Source: Anaeramoeba ignava
Lineage: Eukaryota > Metamonada > Anaeramoebidae
Direction: 5' to 3'
Assembly (NCBI GenBank): GCA_028826165.1
Contig: JAPDFW010000067.1
Span: forward strand, 186,001-250,000
DNA: 64,000 nt
Shown here: one piece after another, positions 37,394-49,927 of the stretch
Layout: the number at the start of each line of letters is the position of its first letter
Position numbering within the stretch: the stretch's first letter is position 1
Made by a program: the position numbers and the translations under genes
The notes under the pieces: generated by a model
What the model was told of the DNA's origin: nothing
The model's input: the letters and a program-made list of their open reading frames with translations, nothing else
Database searches by the model: none

Positions 37394-39393
37394 ATGGATT
37401 GGAATTCACAAACAGAACAAAATGATTGGGATTTAGCAAAAGAAAATAACAACAACAATAATAATGAAAATAATAATAATAATAACAACAACAATAATAA
37501 TGAAAACAATAATAATGAAAACAATTTTAATAATGAAAATAATGAAAACAACTTTAATAATGAAAACAACTTTAATAATGAAAATAATTTTAATAATGAA
37601 AACAATTTTAATAATGAAAACAATTTTAATAATGAAAATAATGAAAACAACTTTAATAATGAAAACAACTTTAATAATGAAAACAATTTTAATAATGAAA
37701 ACAACTTTAATAACGAAAACAACTTTAATAATGAAAATAATGAAAATAACTTTAATAATGAAAATAATAATGAAAAAAAAAAAGATACCGATTTTTATGT
37801 TCTTCCATCACGAAAAAATCCAAAGTTTTACAAAAAATTTAAAAGTACAAATCCTGAGAATAATCTTACATCAGCCAATTTAGTATCAAAAGGATCAGGT
37901 TTACATTTAAATCTTTCAGAAAAATTCACTACAAAAGTTCGACAAGAAAGAATAGAAAAACAAATGAATCAAGATTCTTCTCAAAGATATTATGATTTTA
38001 CAAGTAATCCAAAAAGAATGGAAGAAGCAATTAATGCTCAAAGAGAATTAGAAGAAAAACAGAAAGAAGCTGAAGAAAAATTTAGAAGGCAACAAGAACA
38101 ACAAAAACAACAACAACAGCAACTCAGGGAATTAGATAATAGCAAAAATGCCAAAACTAAAAAAACTTCAAAAGGAGAATCTGGTAATTTTTTTACAGAA
38201 AATTTAAATTTAATTTATATATTAATTTATAAATGAATTTTAATTCTAATTTTATAAATGAATATTAATAATAATTTTAATTTATAAATGAATTTTAATT
38301 CTAATTCTAATTTTATAAATGAATTTTAATTTTAATATTAATTTTAATTCTAATTCTAATTCTAATTCTAATTTTAATTTTAATTTTAATTTTAATTTTA
38401 TAAATGAATTTTAATTTTAATTCTAATTTTATAAATGAATTTTAATTTAAATTTAATTCTATAAATGAATTTTGATTTTAATTTTAATTTTAATTTTAAT
38501 TTTAATTTTAATTTTAATTTTAATTTTATAAATGAATTTTAATAATAATTTTAATTTTAATTTTAATTCTAATTTTAATTCTAATTCTAATTCTAATTTT
38601 AATTTTAATTTTAATTTTAATTTTAATTTTAATTTTAATTTTAATTTTAATTTAAAAATGAATTTTATAAATATTTTGAAAATTTTTAGAAACAAAAAGA
38701 TCAACAAGAAGTAAATCACAAAAAGATATGCTTAATCTTAAATTTACAGGAGGAGATGATGAAGATGAAAATTCCAAAAATAGCGATGAAGCAGACGAAA
38801 TAATAGAATCAACAGACACTGAATATGAAGAAAGTGACGACAGAGAATATTCAGATGAAGATGGAGATGATTATGAAGATATTGATGACGATGATGAAGA
38901 TGAATATGAAGACGATGATGAATACGATGAAGATGAATATGATGATGATGATGAATATGATGAAGAAGATGATGATTCTGACGATTACATGACAGAATCT
39001 GATTTCGATGATGAAGATGATGAAGATGAATATCGTCCTCAAAATTCTAAATCCAAAAATAAATCTCGTGCTTTGGGCTTTAATGATAGACTTTCTAATG
39101 CTATTAAAAATGAAATCCAAAATCAATCCAAAAATTCAAAAGAATCTTCAAAATATTTTAATTCTTTTGGAAAGAAAATTCTTCAATCTTTAAATCAAGA
39201 TTTGAAGTCTAAATCTAAATCTAAATCTAAAGTTAATAGAATTACTCAAGATATTAAAAAAAAAATTGAAAAATTAGTAAAAAAAAATTTACCAAAATCT
39301 AATTCAAAATCAAAAGAGAAAAAAAGAAAAAATTCAAATATAAAAAAATCTAAAAATTCTAAAAGAACAAGAAAAACTAGAAGTAAAAAATAA
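37394..39393 (+). CDS. Orphan protein: Asn-rich N-terminus, acidic block, basic tail
   Basis: Exons are 37394-38183 and 38690-39393, giving 497 aa. It begins MDWNSQTEQNDWDLAKE, followed by about 105 residues of N/E/F repeat (ENNFNN units). A more complex segment contains DTDFYVLPSRKNPKFYKKF and LHLNLSEKFTTKVRQER, then a Glu/Gln/Lys helix likely to be a coiled coil (about residues 215-250). Exon 2 opens with a Ser/Lys stretch, continues with an Asp/Glu block of about 90 residues, and ends in a Lys/Ser/Arg-rich tail. An acidic block beside a basic tail suggests a nucleolar, chromatin or histone-binding role, but I recognise no family. The complex segment at residues 130-200 is the best handle for homology. 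Confidence 0.7.
37446..37775 (+). repeat. Coding (ENNFNN)n / poly-Asn repeat
   Basis: AATAAT/AACAAC codons for Asn give way to an 18-bp unit AATGAAAACAACTTTAAT (NENNFN). The array is in frame throughout. The periodic Phe distinguishes it from plain polyasparagine. Confidence 0.92.
38184..38689 (+). repeat. Intron with TTTTAA/TTCTAA hexamers and ATAAATGAA blocks
   Basis: The borders are ATCTG|GTAATTTT and TTTTTAG|AAACAAAA, and splicing joins exon 1 to the acidic exon in frame. The body consists of AATTTT and AATTCT hexamers broken by TTATAAATGAA blocks. Confidence 0.8.
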
Positions 39394-39954
39394 TTTAAAA
39401 AAAAAAATAATAATAATAATAATCAAAAAGAAAAAAAATTGCGAAAAAAAAACTTTAATTTTCTTTTTTTTTTTCTTTTTTTTTTAAATGATCAATTAAA
39501 TAAATTTAATAAAAAAAAAAAAATTTAAAAAGCAAAAAATAGTAATTAAGATAAGAAATAGATTGAAATTAAATTTAGCAAATAAGTTTTAAAAAAAAAA
39601 TTTCAAAAGAATTAAAAAAGGGAAATTAAAATTCTTAACAAAAAACAACATAAATTGTTTTACTTTTCTTTATTTTCTTTATTTTCTTTATTTTCTTTAT
39701 TTTCTTTTTTTTTTATTTAGTTTATTGCCCCCTAAAATAAAAAATAAAAAAAAATAAAAATAAAATTTTAAATTAATTTTTTAATTTATTTTTTTTTTAA
39801 AATTTAAAATTTCCATTTTTTCTTTTGCTTTTAAAATTTCTAAATTTTATATTTTTTTAATTCTTTTCTTTTTTAATTCTTTTCTGACTAAAAACAAAAA
39901 CAATAACAAAAACAAAAACAAAAACAAAAACAAACGATAATTTAAATTTATTAA
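39394..39954. other. Intergenic region between the two orphan genes
   Basis: A (TTTATTTTC)n run of about six units lies at 39665-39708, followed by TTATTGCCCCCTAAAATAA, a rare C-run for this window. A (AAAAAC)n stretch lies just before the start codon at 39955. I see no coding or RNA gene signal. Confidence 0.55.
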
Positions 39955-42491
39955 ATGTCAAGTCAAGATCGATATGTAGAAAATTTTTTAGATGAATATG
40001 GAGCAGAATTACAAAATCAAAATGTTGAACAAATTCGTTCTTTTTCTTTTCCTCCAAATCAACGAGAATCTCAAAAAGAAGAAATGAATATAAATGATAC
40101 CCAAAATACAAATTCAACTATTCAATTCAATCAAAAAAAAATGAAATCCTTATCTGTTTCTAAAAAAGGAAATTTAATTAAAAATTCAAAGCATTTTTCA
40201 AATAAGATCAAAACAAAAAAAATAAATGGACCCCCAAATCAAATTATGACAGAGAGTTTCAATGAAAAGATCAGTAAATTGTTATTCCTTTTTTTTATTA
40301 TTTTTTTTATTAATATTTTTTGATAAGATCAAGATCAATCAAAATGAGTTGATCTTCAATACAAAATATCACCCCCAAATAATGATACAATTACAATTAC
40401 AATTTAAATCCAATTATAAATATAAATATAAATCTAAATTCAATTATAAATATAAATATAAATATAATTATAAATATAAATATAAATATAAATATAAATA
40501 TAAATATAAATATAAATATAAATATAAATATAAATATAAATATAAATATAAAAATAAATATAAATATAAATATAAATATAAATATAAATATAAATACAAA
40601 TATATAAAAATAAATATAAATATAAATATAAATATAAATATAAATATAAATATAAATATAAATATAAATATAATTATAAATATAAATATAAATATAAATA
40701 TAAATATAAATATAAATATAAATATAAATATAAATATAAATATAAATATAAATCCAAATATAAATATAAATATAAATATAAATATAAAATATAAATATAA
40801 ATATATAAATATAAAATATAAATATAAATATAAATATAAATATAAATATAAATATAAATATAAATATAAATATAAAATATATAAATATAAAATATATAAA
40901 TAAAATAAAATATAAAATAAACAAATATATAAATATAAATATAAAATATAAATATAAATATAAATATAAATATAAATATAAATAAATATAAATATAAATA
41001 TAAATATAAATATAAATATAAATATAAAATATAAATAAAATTATAAATATAAATAAAAAATATATAAATATAAATATAAATATAAATATAAATATAAATA
41101 TAAATATAAATATAAAATATAAATATAAATATAAATAAAAATAAAATATGATTAAAAATAAAAAATAAAAGATAAATATAAAATAAAAATATAAATATAA
41201 ATAAAAACATATAAATATAAATATAAATATAAATATAAATATAAAATATAAAATAAAATAAATATAAAATATAAATATTCAATAAAAATAAATATAAATA
41301 TAAAATATAAATATAAATATAAATATAAATATAAAATATAAATATAAATATAAATATAAATATAAATATAAATATAAATATAAATATAAATATAAATATA
41401 AAATATAAATATAAATATAAAATATAAATATAAATATAAAATATAAATATAAAATAAAAATATAAAATATAAAATAAATATAAATATAAATACATAAATA
41501 TAAATATAAATATAAATATAAATATAAATATAAATATAAATATAAATATAAATATAAAATATAAATAAAAAAGAATATAAATATAAATATAAATATAAAT
41601 ATAAATATAAATATAAATATAAATATAAATATAAATATAAATATAAATATAAAAATATAAATATAAATATAAATATAAATATAAATATAAATATAAATAT
41701 AAATATAAATATATAAATATAAATATAAATATAAATATAAATATAAATATAAATATAAATATAAATATAAATATAAATATAAATATAAATATAAATATAA
41801 ATATAAATATAAATATAAATATAAATATAAATATAAATATAAATATAAATATAAATATAAATATAAATATAAATATAAATATAATTAAAATTCATTTATA
41901 AAAATCAAAATTAAATTTAAAATTATAGATTCTTATTCAGATTCAGATTCAGATTCAAATTCAAATTCAGATTCGGAATTAGATTCAGAATCAGATTTGG
42001 AATCAGAACTAAAATCTGAACTAGAACAAATAGAAAAAGAATCATCACAACAACAAAACTTAATTGAACAAACAGATTCAATGGATATCGATCAAACAGA
42101 ATCAAAATCACAAATTTCATCAGATGAATTACAACAATTTTTAAGTCAAAAACCAGCTCCAAAAATCGGATTTCGGTTAGACAAAATTGCAGCATATAAT
42201 CCATCAATAATTCAAGGATGGTCACCTAACTCTTATCATTTGTATATAAAGAAAAGAATAGTTCCTGAATATGTAGAATTAAGAGATGATGTTATAGAAC
42301 TTCTTGTTTCTTTAACTGGAAAACAAACAAGAACTCAAAGTGCTAAATTATCCCATAAAAATAAACAAGTTAAAACTGATGATTGGAGAAATACAAGAAG
42401 AGGTTTAACTGCTTTTTTTACTAATACTTTAGGTTTAACTAATCAAACAAACAGACAACAAGGAAGAATGATTTTTCGCAGACAAATATAA
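39955..42491 (+). CDS. Orphan protein, 293 aa, with a 1.65-kb repeat intron
   Basis: Exons are 39955-40273 and 41929-42491. Exon 1 encodes a polar N-terminus ([19 protein letters not shown] and a Lys-rich segment). Exon 2 starts with an SD/SN dipeptide stretch, then an acidic/polar linker. A well-formed C-terminal region of about 120 residues follows, with [20 protein letters not shown] and Arg/Lys-rich [20 protein letters not shown]. The join (phase 1, AAG ATC A|AT TCT) is supported by frame only. The conserved-looking C-terminus is rich in basic and aromatic residues and could bind nucleic acid, but I recognise no family. Confidence 0.6.
40274..41928 (+). repeat. Intron filled with ATAAAT hexamer microsatellite
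   Basis: After a 150-bp unique start the intron is almost pure (TATAAA)n for about 1.5 kb, with occasional interruptions such as ATATATAAAATATAAATA. It ends AAATTTAAAATTATAG before exon 2. All frames of both strands read open for long distances ([17 protein letters not shown]), which are artefacts. Confidence 0.88.
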
Positions 42492-42878
42492 ATCAAATTA
42501 AATTAAATTAAATTAAATTCAATTCAATTCTTTTTTTTTTCAATAATGTAATCTTTCTTATTTTCTTTTTGTTCTTTTTGTTCTTTTTGTTATTTTTCTT
42601 TTCTTGTTCTTTTTCTTTTTTCAAACAATTTTTCCTTTCTTTCTTGTTTCTGAATTTTTCTTTTTAAAAATAAAATCAAAAATCAAAATCAAAAATCAAA
42701 AATTAAAATTAAAAAAGTTTTTGTGTTTGTTTGAGTGTTTTTTTCTTTTGGATTTTATTCTTGAGAAGAAGAAAAGATTTCCGAGATGTGAACAATTCTT
42801 TTTATAAAAAAAAAAATAGTCACATTTCAATTCAAGAAATTATGATTCTTTCCCTCTTTTTATTTAGGAATTGATTGT
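42492..42878. other. Convergent intergenic region before ribosomal P1
   Basis: It contains an ATTAAATTAAATT run, T-rich pyrimidine tracts with repeated TTCTTTTTG, and AATCAAAAATCAAAATC repeats. Both flanking genes end here, so polyadenylation signals of both are expected, but none stands out. Confidence 0.55.
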
Positions 42879-43321
42879 TTAATCAAAAAGACCTAATCCA
42901 ATACCACCTCCATCACTTGAAAATGCACTGCTTGATTTCTTTGGTGGTTCATCATCTTGAACTTCTGGTTTTTCATCTTCTTTGACTTCAGTTTCTTGTT
43001 GGGTTTCTTGTTGACCAACTGGACCTGAAACAACTAATTTAGAAAAAAAAAAGATTATAAATTTAGTTTAAATTGAAAATTAAGTTTAATTTGATTTAAA
43101 TTGTTTTTACCTGTTGGAGCTCCTGATAATAAAGCTGAAATATCATTTTCTTCTGCATAATTAGTGAATAATTTAAACCAATAAGGTTCAACTGAAACAT
43201 CTGCTGCATCTAAAACTTTCTTTAATTTATCTGGTGTGATTTTGATTTGTTCTTGTTGTAATAACAAGACTGCAAAAGTAATTGCCATTTCTTCTTTTTG
43301 ATCTCTTGAAAGTGTGTCCAT
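42879..43321 (-). CDS. RPLP1: 60S acidic ribosomal protein P1
   Basis: Exons are 43111-43321 and 42879-43033 on the minus strand, giving 121 aa. The N-terminal dimerisation domain (MDTLSRDQKEEMAITFAVLL; DAADVSVEPYWFKLF) has the P1-type VEPYW motif. An acidic hinge follows, and the C-terminus ends SDGGGIGLGLFD, the stalk tail that contacts elongation factors and GTPase factors on the ribosome. The intron lies after SALLSGAPT. Two in-frame acceptors exist, TTAG before 43033 and TTTCAG before 43024, adding or omitting three residues in the hinge. Confidence 0.95.
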
Positions 43322-43616
43322 TCTATTTTTTATTTTAAATTATTTTATTTTTATTTTTAATTTAAATTTTTTTATTTATTTTTTATAATATATTTTTACT
43401 GAATAAAAAAGAAAAAAAATGAAATAAAAAATTAAAAAAAAAATTTTTTTTTCTTTTTTTTTTTTATTATGTAATTATTACTAATTATTTTTATTTTTTT
43501 ACTAATCTTGTTTTTGTTTTTTTGTTAATTTCATTTTAATTAAAATTTTAATTAAAATTTTTATTTTTATTTATTTTTTTAATTTATTTTTTTTCATTTT
43601 TTTTCTTTTTTTTAAA

Positions 43617-46600
43617 ATGAATTCTTTTCAAAATAAAAATCAAAATACAAATGAAAATATAAATGAAAATACAAATCAAAATACAAATCAAAATACAAAT
43701 CAAAATATAAATCAAAATATAAATGAAAATACAAATGAAAATAAGAAAAAAGAATTTACTTCTTTTGGTAATTTATTCCAATTCTAATTCTAATTCCAAT
43801 TCCAATTCTAATTCCAATTCCAATTCAAATTCCAATTCTAATTCTAATTATAATTATAATTCTAATTCCAATTCAAATTCAAATTCCAATTCCAATTCTA
43901 ATTATAATTCCAATTCTAATTATAATTATAATTCTAATTCCAATTCTAATTCCAATTCTAATTCCAATTCTAATTCTAATTCTAATTCAAATTCAAATAC
44001 CAATTTCAATACCAATTCTAATTCTAATTCTAATTCCAATTCTAATTCCAATTCAAATACTAATTCCAATTCCAATTCAAATTCCAATTCCAATTCCAAT
44101 TCCAATTCAAATTAAAATAAAATTCAAAATTTCAATTTCTAATTTCAATTTCCAATTCTGATTACAATTTCTAATTTCCAATTTCAAATTTATTCTGATT
44201 CAATTTCCAATTTCTAATTCTAATTTTCTATTTCTAATTTACAATTTCTAATTTAATTCTACAATTTCTATTCAATTCCCAATTCTGAATTCTAATTCTA
44301 ATTCTAATTCTAATTCTAATTCTAAATTTTCAATTTAATTTCTAATTCTAATTTATTCAATTCAAATTCTAATTTTAAATTCCAATTTCTAATTCTAAAT
44401 TCAATTCCAATTCTAATTTACAATTTCTAATTTTCAATTTCCAAATTCTAACTTTCAAATTCTAATTTCTAATTCAATTCAAAATTCTAATTTACAATTC
44501 TAATTCCAATTAAATTTAAGAACCCAATTCTAATTCCAAAAATTCCAAATTAATTTTCTAATTCAAATTTCAATTCTAATTCAAATTCCAATTTCTAATT
44601 TAATTATATTATAATTCCAATTCTAATTCCAATTTCTCAATTTTCAAATTCTAAATTCTACAATTTCTAATTCAAATTTAATTTCTAAATTCAAATTCAA
44701 AATTCTAATTTCGATTATAATTCTAATTTCTAATTCAAATTCTAATTCCAATTATAATTCTAATTCTAATTCCAATTCTAATTCCAATTCCAATTCTAAT
44801 TCCAATTCTAATTCCAATTCTAATTCCAATTCCAATTCCAATACCAATTCCAATTCAAATTCAAATTCAAATTAAAATTAAAATTAAATCGAAAATTAAA
44901 ATTAAATCGAAAATTAAAATTAAATCGAAAATTAAATCGAAAATTAAAATAGTCCAAGAAGTAGACGAAATGAATAAAATCCTTCAATATATTTCACAAA
45001 TTAAAAAAGAAGATGATAAAATACTTGATTCACAAACAACTAATCGATTCATTCAAATTATTGAAAAATATCAAGAACAACCCAGATTATTAGACCCACA
45101 TCTCAAATCAATTATAACACAACTTTGTCAAACAATTTTTACAAATCAAGAAAATCCAAAAGTTTATAATCCTTTGTTCGAAATAATTTATTCAATAACA
45201 AAAATTCGTGGATATAAAATTGTGATTAAATACTTAGATCACGATGTTTCACGATTCAATACAGTTTATAATCTTCTATTCAAACAAGATATCCAAAATT
45301 TTGCTACTTGGAAAACAAGATATTCTTTATTACTTTGGCTTTCAATTCTCATTTTAAATCCCTTTAGCCTCAAAAATTTTGAAACTTCAGAACATCAAAA
45401 CATTATTGAATCTCTTGTAGAACTTTGCAAAAAATATTTTTATGAATCTGGTGTGGCTTCAGATGGCGCTGCTATTCTTTTAAGCAGGATTTTCATTCGC
45501 CCAGACACATCATTAACTCAACGAAAAGAATTTTATGATTGGGTTGATAATGTTTTATTCAAACAAGAAAACGAAGATCCTTATTTTGTAAATTTCAAAA
45601 TTAAAAATTTCAAAATTAAAAAAAATTAAAAAAAAATTTCTTTTAGAAAATTGCTATATTTTCAGTTTTAGCTCATGTTTTTAAACATGGTCATCGAGAA
45701 GAACTCAAACAAGATTTAAAAATTGTTCTTGATTTAACACAAAAAAGTAATATCTCAAAATCTCCTGTTGCTCAAATTAGAAAATTGGGAATAAAATTAA
45801 TACAAAGAATCGGGTTATTTTTATTACCTTCTTATATTCCAAAATGGAAATATCAAATATGCACCAAATCATTAATTCAAAATCTCAAAAAAGATACACC
45901 ACAAACACCCACAATAAATGAAAATGAAAATGAAAATGAAAATGAAAATGAAAATGAAATTAATGAGGATGATGACGAAGAGCAATATGATGCTCCTATT
46001 GAGATTGAATCAATCATCCAATTAATTCTTAATGGTATTTCAGATTCAGATACAAATGTAAGATGGAATTCAGCAAAAGGAATTGCACGAATCACGAATC
46101 AATTACCAAAATCATTTGCAGATGAAATTGTCGAATCAATTATTGAACGAGCTTCTAAAAATAATGGTTTGTCTAAAAGAAAAATTTAATATTTTAATTT
46201 CATTTTCATTTTAATTTCATTTTCATTTTCATTTATTTAGATGATGATGCAGTTCTTCATGGATGTTGTTTTTCATTTGCAGAACTTGCCCGAAGAGGTT
46301 TATTATTGCCAAAAAGACTTCCACAAATAATTCCTATTGTAATTCATTCGCTTTTTTATGACGAGCTTAGAGGAACTTATAGTATTGGATCACACGTTCG
46401 AGATGCATCTTGTTATGTATGCTGGGCATTTGCAAGAGTGTACAACAAAGACATCATGAAAGAATTTGTGTCTAAAATAGCAACAAGTCTAGTTATTGAA
46501 TCACTTTTTGATCGCGAAGTTCATTGTAGAAGAGCAGCAGCTGCAGCTTTCCAAGAAAATGTTGGAAGACAAGGCTATTTTCCTCATGGAATTGATATTG

Positions 46601-49024
46601 TGACAACTGCAGATTATTTTTCTGTTGGAAACAGAAACAACTCCTTTCTTCTTGTTGCTCCTAAAATTGGACAGTATGAAGAATATAGAAAACCACTTAT
46701 TGATCATCTTGTGAACTCAAAAGTCATTTATTGGGACCAGCAAATCCGTGTTCTTTCTTCCCGATCCTTGGCAAAATTCGCATCTTTTGATCCAAATTAT
46801 TTTATCCAAGAAATTCTTCCTAAATTTATTCTTCAGGCAACATCCCGTGATCTTAAAATCAGACATGGAAGTATTTTGGCAATTTCGGAAATTATTCTTT
46901 CACTTTCTCAAATTGTAGATATTAACAAAGATTTAATAACATCAGTCAAATTTCCTGAATCAAAACCAAAATCAAATCAAAAAACAAAAACACAACCAAA
47001 ACAAAGATCAAAAATGAATATAAAAATAGCAAAGAAAGTTGTTTCCAAAACTAAATCAAATGTCCCGAAAAAAAAGCCAATTAACACCAAAAAAACAACA
47101 CAAATTGAAACAAAGGGAAAAAAAGAAACAAAAGAAACAAATGAAAAAACTCCAAATACATATAATTCCCATATTTTATCTATTCCAGAAAAAATTGAAA
47201 ACGCAAGATTTTTGAAAGGAAAAACGGGAGAAATTCTTCGTGTTGCATTAAATAGATTGATTGAATCCATTTCGGTATCAAAGATGGAAATCTCGAAAGA
47301 GAATCTTGAGCTGTTTTTAAAAATGCTTGAACAAAATTTAATAGCTTCCAAAGAAGAGATACAGGAATCCGCTGTATCAGCTTTCCAGCAGTTCTCACAT
47401 AATTATTTTAGTGATAAAAATTTAGCTGATCATGCTTTTATCAAAAAAGCACACCAATCGTTTACTGATTCACTTACTCAAGATATAAATCGGTTTGCGA
47501 GAAGAGGGCACGCTTTAGGATATGGAGTTGCCAACAAAGAGTTTCTTCAAAACAATTTGAAGCAAATTTGTATTCTTTTAATTGCAAATATTATATCGAT
47601 CCAAAAAAAATCAATTAATGGGAAAGAAAATGAAAAATTAAACGAAAAGATGAAAAATTGGTTGCGTTTACAAAATGTTAAACAATTCAAACCGATTGAT
47701 GATCCTGAAATTCGGCGAGATTGTATTATTGGTTTAGTTGGAGTTTGCGAAAAAATCGATGTTACAAAACTTGTGGAAAATGATTTGGTCAATCCAATTT
47801 TTGATTCTTTGATCAATTCTTTAGGAGATTATACAGCAGACAACAGAGGAGATGTTGGCTCGTGGGTTCGAGAAGCAGCAATGATTGGATTGGATAAGTT
47901 TATAAATTTATTACTAGAAAATATAAGTAAGTCAAAAAGATTTACAAATTTATATTTTAACACAAAATTTTATTTAAAAATTTTATTTAAAAATTTTACT
48001 TCAAATTTTGTTAAATATTTAAAATTTTCAAGTTCTTTCTTCAAATATGGCAGTTCAAGTTTTGTTTGAAATTTTGAAACAATCAGTTGAAAAAATTGAT
48101 AAAATGAGAGGAGTTGCTGGAAATATTTTTTATAAATTAATCCAAAACGAAAAATTCCAAAAATTGATTCCATTTCATTCTGAAATTATTAAATTTTTCC
48201 CATTGAATTTAGAAATTAATTGGAGTTCATCAGTTGAAACATTTCCGGTATTCGTTCAACTTTTATATTGCAAAAATTGCCAGCAATCATTATTGAATGG
48301 ACTAATTCTTTCAGTTGGAGGATTGGGCGAATCACTTATAAAAACAACAACAAAAATTCTTTTGGATTTTTTTGAAGAATTATCAAATAACGGAAAAAAA
48401 GAAATTATTGAAGATGTTTCAATGTGTTTCGTAAATTTAATTGAAAATTATTCAAATAACACAAAAGTAATCACTTCAGCATTCAACACTTTGGATATTT
48501 TACTTTCAAATGATTGTTTTCAATTATTAAGAGAAAAAGAAAACAAAGTGGGTCAATTATTTTCAGAAAAAATATTGAGTCTCACAAGAAATGAGCTCAA
48601 AAACTCAAAAGACACAAAGAAACTTTCTTCAGGAATTAACGTTATTTGCGGTCTTTTATCTTTTCCAAATGTTTTTAACGCCTGCATTTCAATTCTTGCA
48701 ATTTACTTGTTGCATCCTTATCCTTTGATTAGAAAACATTGTTCTGAACAATTATATGTTAAAATTTTAGGAACTTCTTTTATTATTAATGAAAAAGATG
48801 AGGATCAAAATCAAGAAATTTTGGATCAAATTATGGAAATTCTTTCCTCTATTGATTGGAGTATTTCAACTGTTGAACAATTAAAACCAAAAAGAGATTT
48901 GTTGTGCAATTTGTTTTGTGTTCCTGTTCCTGTTTTAATCAAACAAAATCCAAATGTAATGAATCAATCAACAAATCAAAAGGAATCTGGTTATTCTGAT
49001 TTAGTGAAAGATGTTGGTTATTAA
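43617..49024 (+). CDS. TBCD: Tubulin-folding cofactor D, five exons
   Basis: Exons are 43617-43767, 44953-45587, 45647-46166, 46241-47926 and 48033-49024, giving about 1327 aa. The protein is a HEAT/ARM-repeat solenoid with the cofactor D landmarks YQEQPRLLDPHLKSI, SVGNRNNSFL, GSHVRDASCYVCWAFARVY, FDREVHCRRAAAAAFQENVG and GRQGYFPHGIDIVTTADYF. Cofactor D captures beta-tubulin and forms the supercomplex with cofactors C and E that releases native alpha/beta-tubulin. Exon 1 is an NQNTNEN low-complexity leader from ATG 43617. The long Lys/Thr-rich insert at 46960-47160 is not usual in the family. Exon 5 has a second in-frame acceptor 21 nt downstream (48054). Confidence 0.93.
43768..44952 (+). 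repeat. Intron 1 of TBCD: AATTCY hexamer array
   Basis: The donor is TTTTG|GTAATTTATT. The body is AATTCC/AATTCT/AATTCA/AATTAT hexamers, regular at 43775-44115 and 44720-44870 and scrambled between. A (AAATTAAAATTAAATCG)n stretch lies just before the acceptor AAAATAG at 44952. A spurious SNSNSN frame at 43723-44115 crosses the donor out of phase with exon 1. Confidence 0.88.
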
Positions 49025-49135
49025 GAATAGATTTTTTTTTTTGGAAAATAAAAAATAAGAAAACGTTTTTTTTCATTTCATTTTTTTCATTTTTTTCATT
49101 TTATTCATTTTTATTATTTTTTTCATTTAAATATT

Positions 49136-49927
49136 ATGTTAGATTTAAATGATGATTTTTCTTATGAAATGGTGCAAAAATACCCCAAAAAAATGCCAAG
49201 AAAAATAATTAACGGAATTTTATATGAACTTCGATGTGCAAATGGGTTTATCAAAATATACACAGAAAAAGGGATTAATTACTGGGCAACCCAAACAGAA
49301 AATAGCTGTTTACTTCCTGATTTCAAACTACATTTTTCAATCAAACAAGAAGATTTTGCAAAAGCATGGAATATTTTAGTATTTTTATTTCTCGAGGAAG
49401 GACATGATCTTGCGATGAAAGTAAAACAAGGAAGATGGCCAGATTATATGAAAGGAAGAGAAATAACGGTTTATATGTATCAACACCATTCAAAATATGA
49501 AATGAATAAAGATAATCATTTGACAGCTAAGGATCAAAAAAAAAATTCAGTTTGGATCCGTTTTATTAAAAAAGCAGAAAAAAGACTTAAAAAAGCAAAT
49601 GTGAGATCTAACGGAATTTTTGAAGGTGATCATCCTCTTGGTTTGTTTACCAGTATTCGCAATGAGGCTTTTGTTAAAGTTCCTAAAAATTGGAAACCTC
49701 CTACTTCTTCTTGGTCTGGTTATGATTTAAGTGGTCTTGCTAAGTTTCATCTTGTTTACCCTCCTAATGATATGGGTTTTAATGCTGCTAATCATTCTTC
49801 TCCTTTTTTGAAAATTCGTCCACTTTCTTCCCAAATAAATTGGTCTTTTTTATGTTCTTATTTTTTCTTTTTTTTTATTTTTATATTGGTTTTGTATTTA
49901 GTGCGAACAGGATTAAATTCTGATTAA
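49136..49927 (+). CDS. Putative phosphothreonine-lyase-like (OspF/SpvC-family) protein with C-terminal TM
   Basis: This is a 263-aa single-exon protein starting at ATG 49136. The central region has features I associate with the OspF/SpvC/HopAI1 fold: PDFKLHFSIKQ with a candidate catalytic His, then AKAWNILVFLF, a Lys-containing AMKVKQG, a strand GREITVYMYQ, the helix WIRFIKKAEKRLKKANV, and GDHPLGLFTSIRNEAFV. That family removes phosphate from MAPK threonine by beta-elimination in bacterial effectors. The C-terminus (FFFFFIFILVLYLV, about residues 240-256) looks like a tail anchor, with eight polar residues after it, though a retained intron here is possible. The match is from motif memory, not alignment, so treat the family as tentative. 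It lies directly downstream of TBCD in the same orientation. Confidence 0.45.
   Translation: MLDLNDDFSYEMVQKYPKKMPRKIINGILYELRCANGFIKIYTEKGINYWATQTENSCLLPDFKLHFSIKQEDFAKAWNILVFLFLEEGHDLAMKVKQGRWPDYMKGREITVYMYQHHSKYEMNKDNHLTAKDQKKNSVWIRFIKKAEKRLKKANVRSNGIFEGDHPLGLFTSIRNEAFVKVPKNWKPPTSSWSGYDLSGLAKFHLVYPPNDMGFNAANHSSPFLKIRPLSSQINWSFLCSYFFFFFIFILVLYLVRTGLNSD

Noticed and set aside
40262-41895. ORFs of [12 protein letters not shown] and YLYLYL type
   Set aside because: They are readings of the (TATAAA)n intron; every frame is open because the repeat has no stop in several phases.
43723-44115. SNSNSN protein at the start of TBCD intron 1
   Set aside because: It crosses the donor out of phase with exon 1, and the repeat ends in noncoding sequence before the TBCD exon 2 acceptor.
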